This document shows positions 35,732-44,449 of a stretch of 64,000 bases of DNA, in pieces. How positions within the stretch are numbered: the first letter of the stretch is position 1; every line of letters starts with the position of its first letter. Both the position numbers and the translations under genes were made by a program. This DNA comes from Erwinia aphidicola (GTDB lineage Bacteria; Pseudomonadota; Gammaproteobacteria; Enterobacterales; Enterobacteriaceae). The stretch is taken from positions 186,001 through 250,000 of the forward strand of contig NZ_JACXBP010000005.1 in NCBI RefSeq assembly GCF_014773485.1. Direction: 5' to 3'. The notes under the pieces are model-generated. The model ran no database searches. It saw nothing but the letters and a program-made list of their open reading frames with translations, and was not told where the DNA came from.

Positions 35732-36733
35732 TTACTGACGCGCTTTCAGCAGCTGCGCAGCATTGTCCACCGTCACTTCGGTCCACGGCACCGAGTAGCG
35801 CTTCGCTTTGCCATCATCCCACGCCATTTTGCCTTCGTACTGCTTCCAGATATCTGACTGGGGTTGATAGCTGTCCCCCTTCACGGCCCGCAGGGCGACG
35901 TCAATCGAGCCCTGCATCTGCGCGTGTGCGTCCTGCAGGATCGACACCATTTCACCCGCCTGCACGGCGCGAATGGCGTCTGAAACTCCGTCCACCCCGG
36001 CGATGGCAAAATCTTTGACGTTCAGGTTGGCGCCTTTAATTGCCTCAATCGCCCCCAGCGCCATTTCATCATTTTGCGCAATCACGCCATTGATCTGCCC
36101 GCGATGCTTCTGCAGCCAGTTTTCCATCAGCGGCAGCGCTTCGGCGCGAGACCAGTTAGCGGTTTTACGCTCCAGCACGTTAATGTTGCCTGCGCCGCAC
36201 TCGGCAATCGCTTTATCATTGCCCTGCCCACGCTGTATTTCGCCGCTGCCTCCCTTTGGCCCCTCAATAATGACCACGTTGCCCTTGCAGTTCATTTTCT
36301 TCAGCACCGACTTCGCTTCCAGATAGCCGCCCAGCACGTCATCGGAGACCACTTCAGCGGTCATTTTGTCGGTATTTAACCGCGCATTGGTGACGATAAC
36401 CGGGATTTTTGCCTCATTGGCCATGGTCACCACATCAATATTGGCTTCATAGTCCATCGGGTTAATAATAATGGCATCAGCATGAGTCTGAATGGCGGTC
36501 TCCGCCTGGTTGTTCTGCACCATTGGGTCATAGCGCCCGTCATAGACGGTCAGCTGCACATCGCCACTCTTCACAGCAGGGTGTTCTTTACCGGCTTTTT
36601 CCATCAGCTGCACAAATTCCGCTTTCATCCCATACATCAGCACGGCGATTTTTACCGGCGCAGCCTGGGCGGCCATGCTGCCCGCCATTAACATGCCCGA
36701 GGTTAATAAGGCAATTTTGGTCATCTTATTCAT
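35732..36733 (-). CDS. Sugar ABC transporter periplasmic binding protein
   Basis: RbsB/XylF-type periplasmic sugar-binding protein of 333 residues. The ATG at 36733 has AGGAGT upstream and begins a signal peptide MNKMTKIALLTSGMLMAGS with cleavage near AQAAP (about residue 24). The fold is indicated by KIAVLMYGMKAEFVQLMEKA, AIIINPMDYEANIDVV, AIAECGAGNINVLERKTANW and IAGVDGVSDAIRAVQAGE. Last gene of the xylitol/xylulose operon, 40 bases after the permease. The ligand is probably a pentitol or pentose, from its neighbours. Confidence 0.88.
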   Translation of the reverse strand: MNKMTKIALLTSGMLMAGSMAAQAAPVKIAVLMYGMKAEFVQLMEKAGKEHPAVKSGDVQLTVYDGRYDPMVQNNQAETAIQTHADAIIINPMDYEANIDVVTMANEAKIPVIVTNARLNTDKMTAEVVSDDVLGGYLEAKSVLKKMNCKGNVVIIEGPKGGSGEIQRGQGNDKAIAECGAGNINVLERKTANWSRAEALPLMENWLQKHRGQINGVIAQNDEMALGAIEAIKGANLNVKDFAIAGVDGVSDAIRAVQAGEMVSILQDAHAQMQGSIDVALRAVKGDSYQPQSDIWKQYEGKMAWDDGKAKRYSVPWTEVTVDNAAQLLKARQ

Positions 36734-36773
36734 GGTGACTCCTGGTTTGTAGAGTGAGGTTTTATTATTTAAT

Positions 36774-37811
36774 TTAATCGCGCTGTTGCTTACGCGATGG
36801 GTCAAGCAGTACTGCCACGACAATTAATGCCCCTTTTATGATCTGCTGGTAATAGGACTGCACGCCCAGCAGGTCGAGGCCGTTATTCATTACGCCAATA
36901 ATCAGTACACCAAACAGGGTGCCGACCAGCGTGCCCACGCCTCCGGCCATGCTGGTGCCGCCGATCACCACCGCAGCAATCGCGTCCAGTTCGTAGGCGG
37001 CCCCGGCACTGGTCTGGGCCGAGCCGGTTCGGGCGGTGAGGATCAGCCCGGCAATCCCGGCCAGCGCACCGCACAGGGTGTAGACCAGCACTTTAATTTT
37101 CACCACGCTGATGCCCGAGGTGCGCGCGCTCTTCTGGTTGCCGCCCACCGCATAGACGTAGCGGCCAAACAGGGTGCGGTTAAGCAGCACCCAGGCCAGC
37201 GCAAACAGCAGCACAAAAATCAGCACCGGTACCGGAATGCCCAGCACATAGCCATTCCCCAGCCAGCGGAAGTCCGGGTTGAGCTGCGACACCGGGTTAC
37301 CGTCGGTGGTCAGCAGCGCTAGGCCGCGCGCGGCGGAGAGCATTCCCATGGTGACAATAAACGGCTGCAGGCGATAGCGCGCCAGAATGGTGCCGTTGAG
37401 CAGCCCGCAGACGATGCCAATACCGAGCGCAATAATCATCGGCACGATCAGCGCATGGGCGGTATCACCTATCGCCAGCCCGCTGTTGGTGGTGGCAAAA
37501 CGCGCCGCGACAATCCCGCTGAGCGCCAGCACCGAACCGACCGAGAGATCGACCCCGGCGGTAATAATGACAAAGGTCATACCGACGGCAAGAATGCCGT
37601 TAATCGAGATCTGGCGTAACACAATCAGCATATTTTCGTTACTGAGAAAATAGTTGCTGCTCCACGCCCCGTTTGCCACCTGCACTTCACCAATCACAGT
37701 GACGATCAGGCACAGCACGAAGAAGGCGATAATAATGCCGTATTTATGCAGACGGCTTTTATTACGCGTAAGGAAAGACGGCCCTGGTTTCAGAGAAGGA
37801 ATTGCACTCAT
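36774..37811 (-). CDS. Sugar ABC transporter permease, RbsC type
   Basis: Inner-membrane permease of 345 residues in the ribose/xylose/AI-2 BPD_transp_2 family. A charged 20-residue N-terminus precedes eight to ten helices. Landmarks are GVDLSVGSVLALSGIVAA and the family loop GRYVYAVGGNQKSARTSGISV. It is separated from the upstream ATPase gene by about 150 bases that contain an ERIC element, an unusual break in this operon. Confidence 0.88.
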   Translation of the reverse strand: MSAIPSLKPGPSFLTRNKSRLHKYGIIIAFFVLCLIVTVIGEVQVANGAWSSNYFLSNENMLIVLRQISINGILAVGMTFVIITAGVDLSVGSVLALSGIVAARFATTNSGLAIGDTAHALIVPMIIALGIGIVCGLLNGTILARYRLQPFIVTMGMLSAARGLALLTTDGNPVSQLNPDFRWLGNGYVLGIPVPVLIFVLLFALAWVLLNRTLFGRYVYAVGGNQKSARTSGISVVKIKVLVYTLCGALAGIAGLILTARTGSAQTSAGAAYELDAIAAVVIGGTSMAGGVGTLVGTLFGVLIIGVMNNGLDLLGVQSYYQQIIKGALIVVAVLLDPSRKQQRD

Positions 37812-37826
37812 AAATTTATCTCTCTA

Positions 37827-37947
37827 CTCGTCATACTTCAAACCGCAGGTGCGTTGGCTTCATCCCTTCACCGCAGTCACATAGTTAACTATGCTCCTGC
37901 GGACTCATGGATTTGCCGCCTTCCTGCGATTAGAATTATTTAGAGTC
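37827..37947. repeat. ERIC element inside the sugar-transport operon
   Basis: About 120 bases from ACTCGTCATACTTCAA to AATTATTTAGAGT, with the ERIC core palindrome (CTTCACCGCAGTCAC ... ATGCTCCTGCGGACTCATGG) at 37866-37910. It matches the enterobacterial repetitive intergenic consensus, including the GTGCGTTGGCTTCATC arm and the GCCGCCTTCCTGCGA arm. It lies between the ATPase and permease genes of one operon, so it would be transcribed into the message and fold as a hairpin. Confidence 0.85.
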
Positions 37948-37961
37948 AATATTGTTGAAGA

Positions 37962-39455
37962 TTACACCGCCAGCTTCATTAATTCTGCCTGGGTGACATT
38001 TTCAGCCGATAATTCACCGGCCAGCGCGCCATCTTTAAACACTAATATCCGGTCGCTCATACCAATAATTTCCGACAGCTCAGAGGAGACCATAATGATG
38101 CCGCGATCTTTCAATGCAAATTCCGACATAAAGCGGTAGATCTCTTTTTTTGCTCCGACGTCGATACCGCGCGTTGGCTCATCCAGCAGCATCACCTGCG
38201 GGTCCAGCAGCGCCCAGCGGCCGAGTACCACCTTCTGCTGATTGCCGCCGCTGAGATTGCCCACCAGCTGCTCGCCATCCGGCGTTTTAACGTTAAAGCG
38301 CTGGATCATCGCGCGGGTGCGCTCCTGCTCCATCCGGTCGCTGATAAAGCCCGCACGGCTAATGGCCGGGAAAGAGGCGATGTTGATGTTCTCATTGACC
38401 GAGCGGCACAGCACCAGCCCGGTCTCTTTACGATCTTCCGTCACATAGGCAATGCCGCTGTCGATCGCCTGGCGCGGCGAGTGGCGTGCCAGCGTCCTGT
38501 CGCCCATCCGAATAGTGCCGCTCTGCGCATGTTCAATGCCAAAAATCAGGTCGAGAAACTCGCTGCGCCCGGAACCGACCAGGCCATAAATGCCGAGGAT
38601 CTCACCGCGCCGCAGCGTCAGGCTGATATTGCGCACCTTTCTGCCCCAGCACAGGCTGTCCACTTCCATCATCACTTCCGTGCCCGGCTGGTTAAACTTG
38701 GCGAACTCGCTGTCGAACTCGCCGCCGATGATATGTTCGATCAGCTGCTCGCGGGTGATATCGGCCAGCAGCCCTTCGTGGATATAGCTGCCGTCGCGGA
38801 AAATGGTGTAGCTGTCGGCGATCTGGAAAATCTCCGCCAGGCGGTGCGAGACGTAAATAATGCCTTTGCCCTTTTCCGCCAGCCGCTTGATCGCCTGGAA
38901 GATTTTCTGCACGTCCTCCTCGCCGATCGCCGAGGTGGGTTCATCCATAATGATGATGTCGGCGTTGGCGTGCGACAGCGCTTTGGCAATCTCCACCAGC
39001 TGCTGCTCGGCCACGCTGAGGTTGCGCATAATCGCCGTCGGCGACAGCGTAAAGTGCAGGTCGGCCAGCAGGTCGGCGGTCTGCTGATTCATCCGTTTAA
39101 AATCGACGAAGCCAAAGTGACGCGGCTCGCGTCCCAGCCAGATATTCTCTGCCACGCTCAGGTCGGCAATGGTGCTCAGCTCCTGCTGCACGATGGCAAT
39201 CCCGGCCGCCAGCGCCTCTTTAGGGTGGGAGAACTCGCAGCGCTGGCCGTTGATAAAAATGTCTCCGCTGTCGGGCTGGATAAAGCCCATCAGAATGCTG
39301 AGAAAGGTGGATTTTCCGGCGCCGTTGCCGCCGCACAGCGCGTGGATTGAGCCGCGACGCAGGCAGAACTCGGCATTCTTTAAGGCCACCACCGGGCCGA
39401 AACTCTTCTTCAGGCCGCTGACTTCCAGCAGATAAGCCGCTGCTGTGTCGCTCAT
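37962..39455 (-). CDS. Sugar ABC transporter ATP-binding protein, double cassette
   Basis: RbsA/XylG-type fused ATPase of 497 residues. The first cassette has Walker A GGNGAGKSTFLS, signature LSVAEQQLVEIAKAL and IIMDEPTSAIGEED. The second has a degenerate Walker A (GLVGSGRSEFLD), signature LSGGNQQKVVLGRWAL and MLLDEPTRGIDVGAKKE, as usual in this family. It overlaps the xylulokinase stop by four bases. It powers import with the permease and binding protein beyond the ERIC element. Confidence 0.92.
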   Translation of the reverse strand: MSDTAAAYLLEVSGLKKSFGPVVALKNAEFCLRRGSIHALCGGNGAGKSTFLSILMGFIQPDSGDIFINGQRCEFSHPKEALAAGIAIVQQELSTIADLSVAENIWLGREPRHFGFVDFKRMNQQTADLLADLHFTLSPTAIMRNLSVAEQQLVEIAKALSHANADIIIMDEPTSAIGEEDVQKIFQAIKRLAEKGKGIIYVSHRLAEIFQIADSYTIFRDGSYIHEGLLADITREQLIEHIIGGEFDSEFAKFNQPGTEVMMEVDSLCWGRKVRNISLTLRRGEILGIYGLVGSGRSEFLDLIFGIEHAQSGTIRMGDRTLARHSPRQAIDSGIAYVTEDRKETGLVLCRSVNENINIASFPAISRAGFISDRMEQERTRAMIQRFNVKTPDGEQLVGNLSGGNQQKVVLGRWALLDPQVMLLDEPTRGIDVGAKKEIYRFMSEFALKDRGIIMVSSELSEIIGMSDRILVFKDGALAGELSAENVTQAELMKLAV

Positions 39456-40960
39456 AGCGTTACCCCATATTCTTTTTGCAGCAGATGCAAATAGCGTTGA
39501 TAAAGGTCGGCGTAGCGGCGCTGACGAGCCTCATCCGGCAGCGCGCGGCTGCGCTCATCCAGCAGCACAAAACGCTGACACAGCAAATCCAGGCTGTCGG
39601 CCGCTTGCGGGCTGTCTACCTGCTGATGGCACCACGCGGCCTGGATTGCGGCTCCGAGCGCCGCCGACTCCTTCTCCTGCGGGCAGACCACCGGGCAGCC
39701 CATCACATCGGCGACGATTTGCCGCCAGCGCAGGCTGTTGGCGCCGCCGCCGGTCAGGCGGATCTCATCCAGCCTGATGCCCTGCTGGCGGAACAGATCC
39801 AGCCCGTAGCGCAGCCCGTAGGTTGCCCCCTCGACCACCGCCAGGCAGAGATTGGCGGCGGTGAAATTATCGCTGTTGAGGTTATGCAGGCTGGCACGCG
39901 CATTCGGCAGCGGCGGTACGCGCTCACCGTTGAAAAATGGCAGCAGCAGCATGCCGCCCGCGCCCGGCTCGGCTTGCTCCAGCGCCTGATTAAACCCGGC
40001 AACATCCTGCTGCAGCAGTCCCTGGACCGCGCTACTGGCCGAGGTGACATTCATGGTACAGACCAGCGGCAGCCAGCCGTTGCTGCTGGAACAGAATCCA
40101 GCGATGGCCGCGGAATCGGCCACCACCGGGCTGTCGGCGCAGGCAAACAGCGTGCCGGAGGTGCCGAGGCTCATGGTCAGCACCCCTGGGCGGATATTGC
40201 CGCTGCCAATTGCCGCCATCATATTGTCGCCGCCGCCGCTGGCGACCAGCGTATCGGGGCGCAGGCCCAGCGCATCGATAGCCCGCTGGCACACTGTACC
40301 GACCGGTTTTTCCGCCGCAATCAGCGGCGGCAGTGCATTCCACAGGCGGCCACTGTCGTCGATCAGCGCCACGGTATGACGGTCCCAGCAGCGCTGGCGA
40401 ATATCGAACAGGCCGCTGCCGGAAGCGTCACCGTACTCCGCCACGCGCTCGCCGGTCAGCCAGAAATTGAGATAGTCATGCGGCAGCAGCACGCAGGCAA
40501 GGCGCTGCCAAAGCTGCGGATGCTGACGCTTAAACCAGATGATTTTCGAGGCGGTGTAGCCCGTCGCCGGCACCAGACCAAGACGTTGCAGCGCCGCCGC
40601 TTCACCGCCGAGCTGTTCCAGCAGCCAGCTATTCTCGGCAGAAGTGGAGGTATCGCACCACAGCTTGACCGGGTGCAGCACGTCACCCGCCGCATCCAGC
40701 GCGACAAAGCCGTGCTGCTGGCCGGAAACCGCCAGCGCCGCGATCTGCTGCGGTGCAACGCCAGCGTCTGCCGTTGCCGCAGCAAAGGCGGCGATCAGCG
40801 CAGTGATCCACCATTCGGCGTGCTGCTCGCGTTTGCCCTGCCCGTCGCTAAGCATGGCGTGGGGCGCGCTGCCGCTGCCGAGAATAGTGCCCTGCTGGGC
40901 ATCAATAATCACCACCTTGGTGCCCTGCGTTCCGCAGTCAATGCCCGCATACAGCGCCAT
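39452..40960 (-). CDS. xylB: Xylulokinase (FGGY family)
   Basis: FGGY-family sugar kinase of 502 residues. The N-terminal YAGIDCGTQGTKVVIID phosphate loop, AVSGQQHGFVALD (substrate site), SGGGDNMMAAIG and LGTSGTLFAC are characteristic of xylulokinases. It phosphorylates D-xylulose to xylulose 5-phosphate, which is where xylitol dehydrogenase and lyxose isomerase products meet. It starts three bases after the xylitol dehydrogenase stop codon. Substrate inferred from family and context. Confidence 0.88.
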   Translation of the reverse strand: MALYAGIDCGTQGTKVVIIDAQQGTILGSGSAPHAMLSDGQGKREQHAEWWITALIAAFAAATADAGVAPQQIAALAVSGQQHGFVALDAAGDVLHPVKLWCDTSTSAENSWLLEQLGGEAAALQRLGLVPATGYTASKIIWFKRQHPQLWQRLACVLLPHDYLNFWLTGERVAEYGDASGSGLFDIRQRCWDRHTVALIDDSGRLWNALPPLIAAEKPVGTVCQRAIDALGLRPDTLVASGGGDNMMAAIGSGNIRPGVLTMSLGTSGTLFACADSPVVADSAAIAGFCSSSNGWLPLVCTMNVTSASSAVQGLLQQDVAGFNQALEQAEPGAGGMLLLPFFNGERVPPLPNARASLHNLNSDNFTAANLCLAVVEGATYGLRYGLDLFRQQGIRLDEIRLTGGGANSLRWRQIVADVMGCPVVCPQEKESAALGAAIQAAWCHQQVDSPQAADSLDLLCQRFVLLDERSRALPDEARQRRYADLYQRYLHLLQKEYGVTL

Positions 40961-40963
40961 GAC

Positions 40964-41998
40964 CTACTCCATTTCCAGCATGATTTTGATGTCGGTCGGG
41001 TTGCCCGCCGCCGCGCGTTCAAAGGCGGTCACGCTGTCGCTGAATTTGTAGGTATGGGAGATCAGCGGCTGCACGCGCAGCTTGCCGGCGCTCAGCAGGC
41101 GCAGGGTGCGCGGGTACATGTTGGCGTAGCGGAAAATGGTTTTAAAGGTGACTTCTTTAGCCTGGGCCGCCACGATATCCACCGGCGCGGCATCAATCGG
41201 CATTCCCACCAGCACCGCCGTGCCGCCGGGGGCGATATGGTCGCAGATGCTAAGGATTGCGGCTTTGGCACCGCTGCACTCGAACACCACGTCAACGCCG
41301 TTACCGCTGGTGAGCTGGGCGACTTTCTGCGCCACGCCTTCCCCGCAGCTGTTCACCGCGTGCAGGCCTTCATAGTTGGCCGCCACCCTCAGCTTGTCAT
41401 CGAACAGATCGCAGATGATCACGTCGGAACAGCCCCCGGCCAGCGCCGCCAGCGCGGTGACGACCCCAATTGGACCGGCACCGATCACCAGCGCGATATC
41501 CCCTGGCTTGATGCCGGCTTTGGTCGAAGCATGCATGCCAATCGCCAGCGGTTCCACCATTGCACCTTCGGCAAAACTGACGTTGTCCGGCAGTTTGAAG
41601 GTAAACGCGCCGGGATGGATCACCGTCTCGCGCAGGCAGCCATGCACCGGCGGCGTGGCCCAGAACTGCACCGCCGGGTCAAGGTTGTAGATCCCGGCGC
41701 GCGACTGGGGTGACTGCATATCCGGAATGCCCGGCTCCATGCAGACGCGGTCACCGATGCTCAGGTGCTTCACGTTTTTGCCCAGCGCCAGCACCACGCC
41801 GGAGGCTTCGTGCCCCAGCACCATCGGCGCTTTCACCACAAACGGTCCGATGCGGCCGTGCTGGTAGTAGTGAACGTCGCTGCCGCAAATCCCGACGGAG
41901 TGGATCTTAATCTGCACATCGTCATCGCCCAGCGTCTCGCTGAACTCACGATCCTCAATGGCAATCTTACCGGCTTGTTCAAGCACCAGAGCTTTCAT
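40964..41998 (-). CDS. xdh: Xylitol/D-xylulose dehydrogenase, zinc-type MDR
   Basis: Medium-chain polyol dehydrogenase of 344 residues. Catalytic zinc ligands are Cys38 ([11 protein letters not shown]), His63-Glu64 (GHEAS) and Glu149 (MVEPLAIG). The NAD motif is [13 protein letters not shown], with a downstream acidic IICDLFDD favouring NAD over NADP. The structural-zinc cysteine cluster is missing: the equivalent stretch ([18 protein letters not shown]) has no Cys, as in sorbitol/xylitol dehydrogenases lacking the second zinc. First gene of the operon, behind an operator at 42025. Xylitol is the best guess; sorbitol or arabitol are alternatives. Confidence 0.82.
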   Translation of the reverse strand: MKALVLEQAGKIAIEDREFSETLGDDDVQIKIHSVGICGSDVHYYQHGRIGPFVVKAPMVLGHEASGVVLALGKNVKHLSIGDRVCMEPGIPDMQSPQSRAGIYNLDPAVQFWATPPVHGCLRETVIHPGAFTFKLPDNVSFAEGAMVEPLAIGMHASTKAGIKPGDIALVIGAGPIGVVTALAALAGGCSDVIICDLFDDKLRVAANYEGLHAVNSCGEGVAQKVAQLTSGNGVDVVFECSGAKAAILSICDHIAPGGTAVLVGMPIDAAPVDIVAAQAKEVTFKTIFRYANMYPRTLRLLSAGKLRVQPLISHTYKFSDSVTAFERAAAGNPTDIKIMLEME

Positions 41999-42024
41999 AA
42001 TCCTCTCCCCTGTGATGTTTTAGA

Positions 42025-42038
42025 TGGTATCGATATCA
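42025..42038. promoter_or_regulatory. LacI-type operator O1
   Basis: TGGTATCGATATCA, a near-palindrome centred on CG as LacI/GalR operators are, 27 bases before the xylitol dehydrogenase start. Its reverse complement differs at one position from the site at 42186-42199. Confidence 0.6.
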
Positions 42039-42185
42039 TTTCAATAGCAGCAAGAGTAAAAGAGTCGGCGTTAAAAATATGTGAACCTGGTTAAATTTTT
42101 AGCAAAAAGCACATTCACGGCAGAAAAAACGCGGCAATAATGGCTAACGGCACAATAAATAGTGCGCTAACGCGGTTATTAACGA

Positions 42186-42199
42186 TGATATCGATAACA
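42186..42199. promoter_or_regulatory. LacI-type operator O2
   Basis: TGATATCGATAACA, 20 bases before the lyxose isomerase ATG. It is 13/14 identical to the reverse complement of O1. The pair brackets the divergent promoters and suits repression by the LacI-family protein encoded at 42844, possibly by looping. Confidence 0.6.
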
Positions 42200-42218
42200 T
42201 CAGATAAGGAGAATTACC

Positions 42219-42749
42219 ATGCCCAGTCTCCACCAGGCCTGCGAGCAGACGCGCCATTTCCTCGCAACAGCGGCGATTGAACTGACCCCGGATGAGCAGC
42301 AGCAGATTGAGATTGCCACCTTCGGCCTGCCGGATTATCCGCTCTCCGGGCTGCAGCTGCTGACGTACGTCAATACCCCGCGCTACTGTGCGAAGGAGCT
42401 GGTGCTGTTCCCGCGCCAGACCTGCCCTGAGCACCTGCATCCGCCGTTTAACGGCACCCCGGGCAAACAGGAGACCTTTCGCTGCCGCTGGGGGGAGGTC
42501 TACCTGTTTGTCGACGATGACAGCCTGACCCCGAATAATGGCGCGTGTCAGCCGCCGGAGGGCGCAGAGCAGTGGTACAGCGCCACACGCTATATCCTGC
42601 TGCGCCCCGGCGAGCAGTACACCATTGCCCCGAATACCCGCCACTGGTTCCAGGCAGGCGATTACGGTGCGGTGGTGTCGGAGTTCTCGTCAGAGAGCCG
42701 TGACGATCTGGATATTTTCACCGATCCCCGGGTGAAAAGAGCGGGATAG
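42219..42749 (+). CDS. D-lyxose isomerase (cupin type)
   Basis: Cupin-fold D-lyxose ketol-isomerase of 176 residues converting D-lyxose to D-xylulose. Predicted metal ligands are His72, His74 (CPEHLHPPF), Glu85 (KQETFRCRWGEVYLF) and His142 (NTRHWFQAG). The C-terminal VVSEFSSESRDDLDIFTDPR closely matches characterised D-lyxose isomerases. AAGGAG lies 8 bases before the ATG. It is divergent from the xylulokinase operon, and its product feeds XylB. Confidence 0.88.
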   Translation: MPSLHQACEQTRHFLATAAIELTPDEQQQIEIATFGLPDYPLSGLQLLTYVNTPRYCAKELVLFPRQTCPEHLHPPFNGTPGKQETFRCRWGEVYLFVDDDSLTPNNGACQPPEGAEQWYSATRYILLRPGEQYTIAPNTRHWFQAGDYGAVVSEFSSESRDDLDIFTDPRVKRAG

Positions 42750-42843
42750 CCGCGACAACATTCGCAACCTGTCAGGCAATCTGTCATGATGCGCAAATGG
42801 TACAAAATGATGACTTTTTAACGTCGCGAATCGGGAGCATAAA

Positions 42844-43848
42844 TTGACGCCAGGCAGGAAAGTGAAGGCCACGCTGGAGAGTGTGGCCATGCAGTCAAAC
42901 GTCAGTAAAATCACCGTATCCCGCGCATTTTCACACCCGGATAAGGTGCATCCTGAAACGCTGAAGCGCGTGCTGGAGACCGCCGCCGAAATGGGCTATG
43001 TGGTGAACACCGCCGCGCGCAATCTTCGCGCGCGCGACAGCAAAACCATCGGTATCGTCAACCCGGATATGAATAATCCGTTTTTTGGCGGGCTGACGCG
43101 CCTGATGACCGAGGAAGCCGAGAAAGCCGGCTACGATACGCTGGTATTTGACTCCAGAGAGTCGGTGGAGCTGGAGAACCGCATCATTGATAAGCTGATC
43201 GGTTATAACGTCGATGCCATTGTGCTGTCGGTGCTCTCCTCCGACTGCAACTATCATCCAGCCTATCTGCAACGCCTTGAGGCGCTAAACATTCCGGTGA
43301 TCCTCGTTGACCGTGAGCTGGATATCAGCTCGTGCAGCGGCGTCTATATCGACAACCTCGACTGCGGCCTGCAGGCCGGGCGCTATCTGCTGGAGCAGCA
43401 GGCGCAGCGCGTGGTAGTGGTCTCCGGGCCAGAGGACTCCAACGTCGCGCGCGAGCGGGTCACCGGGCTGAGCGCCGCGCTGCAGGGGAAAGTTGCCAGC
43501 CTTGAGGTCCTTTACGCCGATTTCTATATGGATGTTGCGGCGCAGGTGACGGGTCACTACCTCGATAATCATGCCCCGCCGGACGTGTTTGTCGGCTGCA
43601 ATAACCAGATCTCACTCGGGATTATCAAATCGTGCATCGACCGCCAGCTGGTGCCGATGCGCGACGTCAGCCTGTTTAGCATTGATGAGATCTCGCACGC
43701 GGCAATCTACGGCTTCCACTTTCCGTGCATCGCGCACGATCTGCATGAAATTGCCTGGCAGGCGATCAATCTGGCGATCCGCCGCGCCACCGAGAGTGCG
43801 ATCAAGCCGGGCAAAGTGATTGTTCGTGGTAAAATAGTCCTCCCTTAA
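42844..43848 (+). CDS. LacI-family repressor of the xylitol/lyxose locus
   Basis: LacI/GalR-type regulator of 334 residues. The start codon is TTG at 42844 with GGGAG seven bases upstream; no better start precedes the HTH. The HTH is LESVAMQSNVSKITVSRAFSHPDKV and the hinge helix is NTAARNLRA, followed by a periplasmic-binding-type effector domain (TIGIVNPDMNNPFFGGLTR). It should bind the two operators at 42025 and 42186. The effector is probably a pentose or pentitol. Confidence 0.88.
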   Translation: MTPGRKVKATLESVAMQSNVSKITVSRAFSHPDKVHPETLKRVLETAAEMGYVVNTAARNLRARDSKTIGIVNPDMNNPFFGGLTRLMTEEAEKAGYDTLVFDSRESVELENRIIDKLIGYNVDAIVLSVLSSDCNYHPAYLQRLEALNIPVILVDRELDISSCSGVYIDNLDCGLQAGRYLLEQQAQRVVVVSGPEDSNVARERVTGLSAALQGKVASLEVLYADFYMDVAAQVTGHYLDNHAPPDVFVGCNNQISLGIIKSCIDRQLVPMRDVSLFSIDEISHAAIYGFHFPCIAHDLHEIAWQAINLAIRRATESAIKPGKVIVRGKIVLP

Positions 43849-43867
43849 TCGCCAGAAGGAACGAACG

Positions 43868-44332
43868 GTGAACAGTATTACTCTGCCCCCTGCGCTGCTG
43901 ACGCTGCTTGACGGTTCGCTGCCCGCCAGCCATCGCTTTCAGGCGATCCGCCTGTCGAGCGTCGGTGAAAACGGCTGGCCGTATGCCGCGCAGCTTAGCC
44001 TCGGTGAAATCATTGCCACCTCCCCCACGGAGCTGCTGTTCGCCATCTGGCCGCACTCCACCACCACGCAGAACCTGAGGCGCGATGGCAAGATCACCCT
44101 GGCGCTGGTGCTGAACGATGCGGTGATCGAGATCCAGGCGCTGGCAGTCGCGCGCCCGGAAACGCTGACGGATTTGGCGCTGGCGGTGTTTCGCGCTGAG
44201 GTGAAGCAGGTGATCGCCCACCGCGCACCGTATGCCACCGTGGTCAGCGGCCTGACGTTCAGCCTGAAGGATGAAGCCGCCGCGCTGGCGCGCTGGCGCG
44301 AGCAAATCGCCGGGCTGAAAGCGCTGGCATAA
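43868..44332 (+). CDS. Pyridoxamine-phosphate-oxidase-like flavin-binding protein
   Basis: A 154-residue split-barrel protein of the PNPOx-like group. The segments ENGWPYAAQLSLGEI, ELLFAIWPHSTTTQNLRRDGKITLALV and LARPETL-like DLALAVFRAEVKQV fit a small flavin- or haem-binding barrel. The start is GTG with AAGGA upstream. It follows the LacI gene by 19 bases and may be cotranscribed, but a link to pentose catabolism is not obvious. A terminator follows directly. Substrate unknown. Confidence 0.72.
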   Translation: MNSITLPPALLTLLDGSLPASHRFQAIRLSSVGENGWPYAAQLSLGEIIATSPTELLFAIWPHSTTTQNLRRDGKITLALVLNDAVIEIQALAVARPETLTDLALAVFRAEVKQVIAHRAPYATVVSGLTFSLKDEAAALARWREQIAGLKALA

Positions 44333-44337
44333 AAAAA

Positions 44338-44362
44338 GGCGACCTGTGAAGGTCGCCTTTTT
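44338..44362 (+). terminator. Rho-independent terminator
   Basis: GGCGACC / GGTCGCC stem with a TGTGAA loop and TTTTT, six bases after the flavin-barrel stop codon. Preceding A residues make it usable from the other strand too. Confidence 0.92.
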
Positions 44363-44379
44363 GAAAACTGGGATAAAGC

Positions 44380-44435
44380 GGGTCGGGCATGCCCGACCCC
44401 TACCGATTTTAGTAGGGGCGAGGCATGCCTCGCCC
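44380..44435. repeat. REP-like palindrome doublet
   Basis: Two perfect 20-base palindromes, 44380-44399 (GGGTCGGGC-AT-GCCCGACCC) and 44416-44435 (GGGCGAGGC-AT-GCCTCGCCC). They are arranged head to head with CCCCTAC and GTAGGGG arms between them. The pair lies between the convergent flavin-barrel and gcd genes, a typical site for BIME-like repeats. Confidence 0.75.
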
Positions 44436-44449
44436 GTTATTCGATCCCG

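Noticed and set aside
39476..41713. A 745-codon plus-strand open frame opposite xylulokinase and xylitol dehydrogenase
   Set aside because: It is antisense to two clearly conserved genes, rich in Arg, His and Gln as expected from reading GC-rich genes backwards, and has no ribosome site or domain.
42060..42120. CRP site near the xylitol/lyxose divergent promoters
   Set aside because: Only one half-site (TGTGA) is present, without a matching TCACA at the right spacing.
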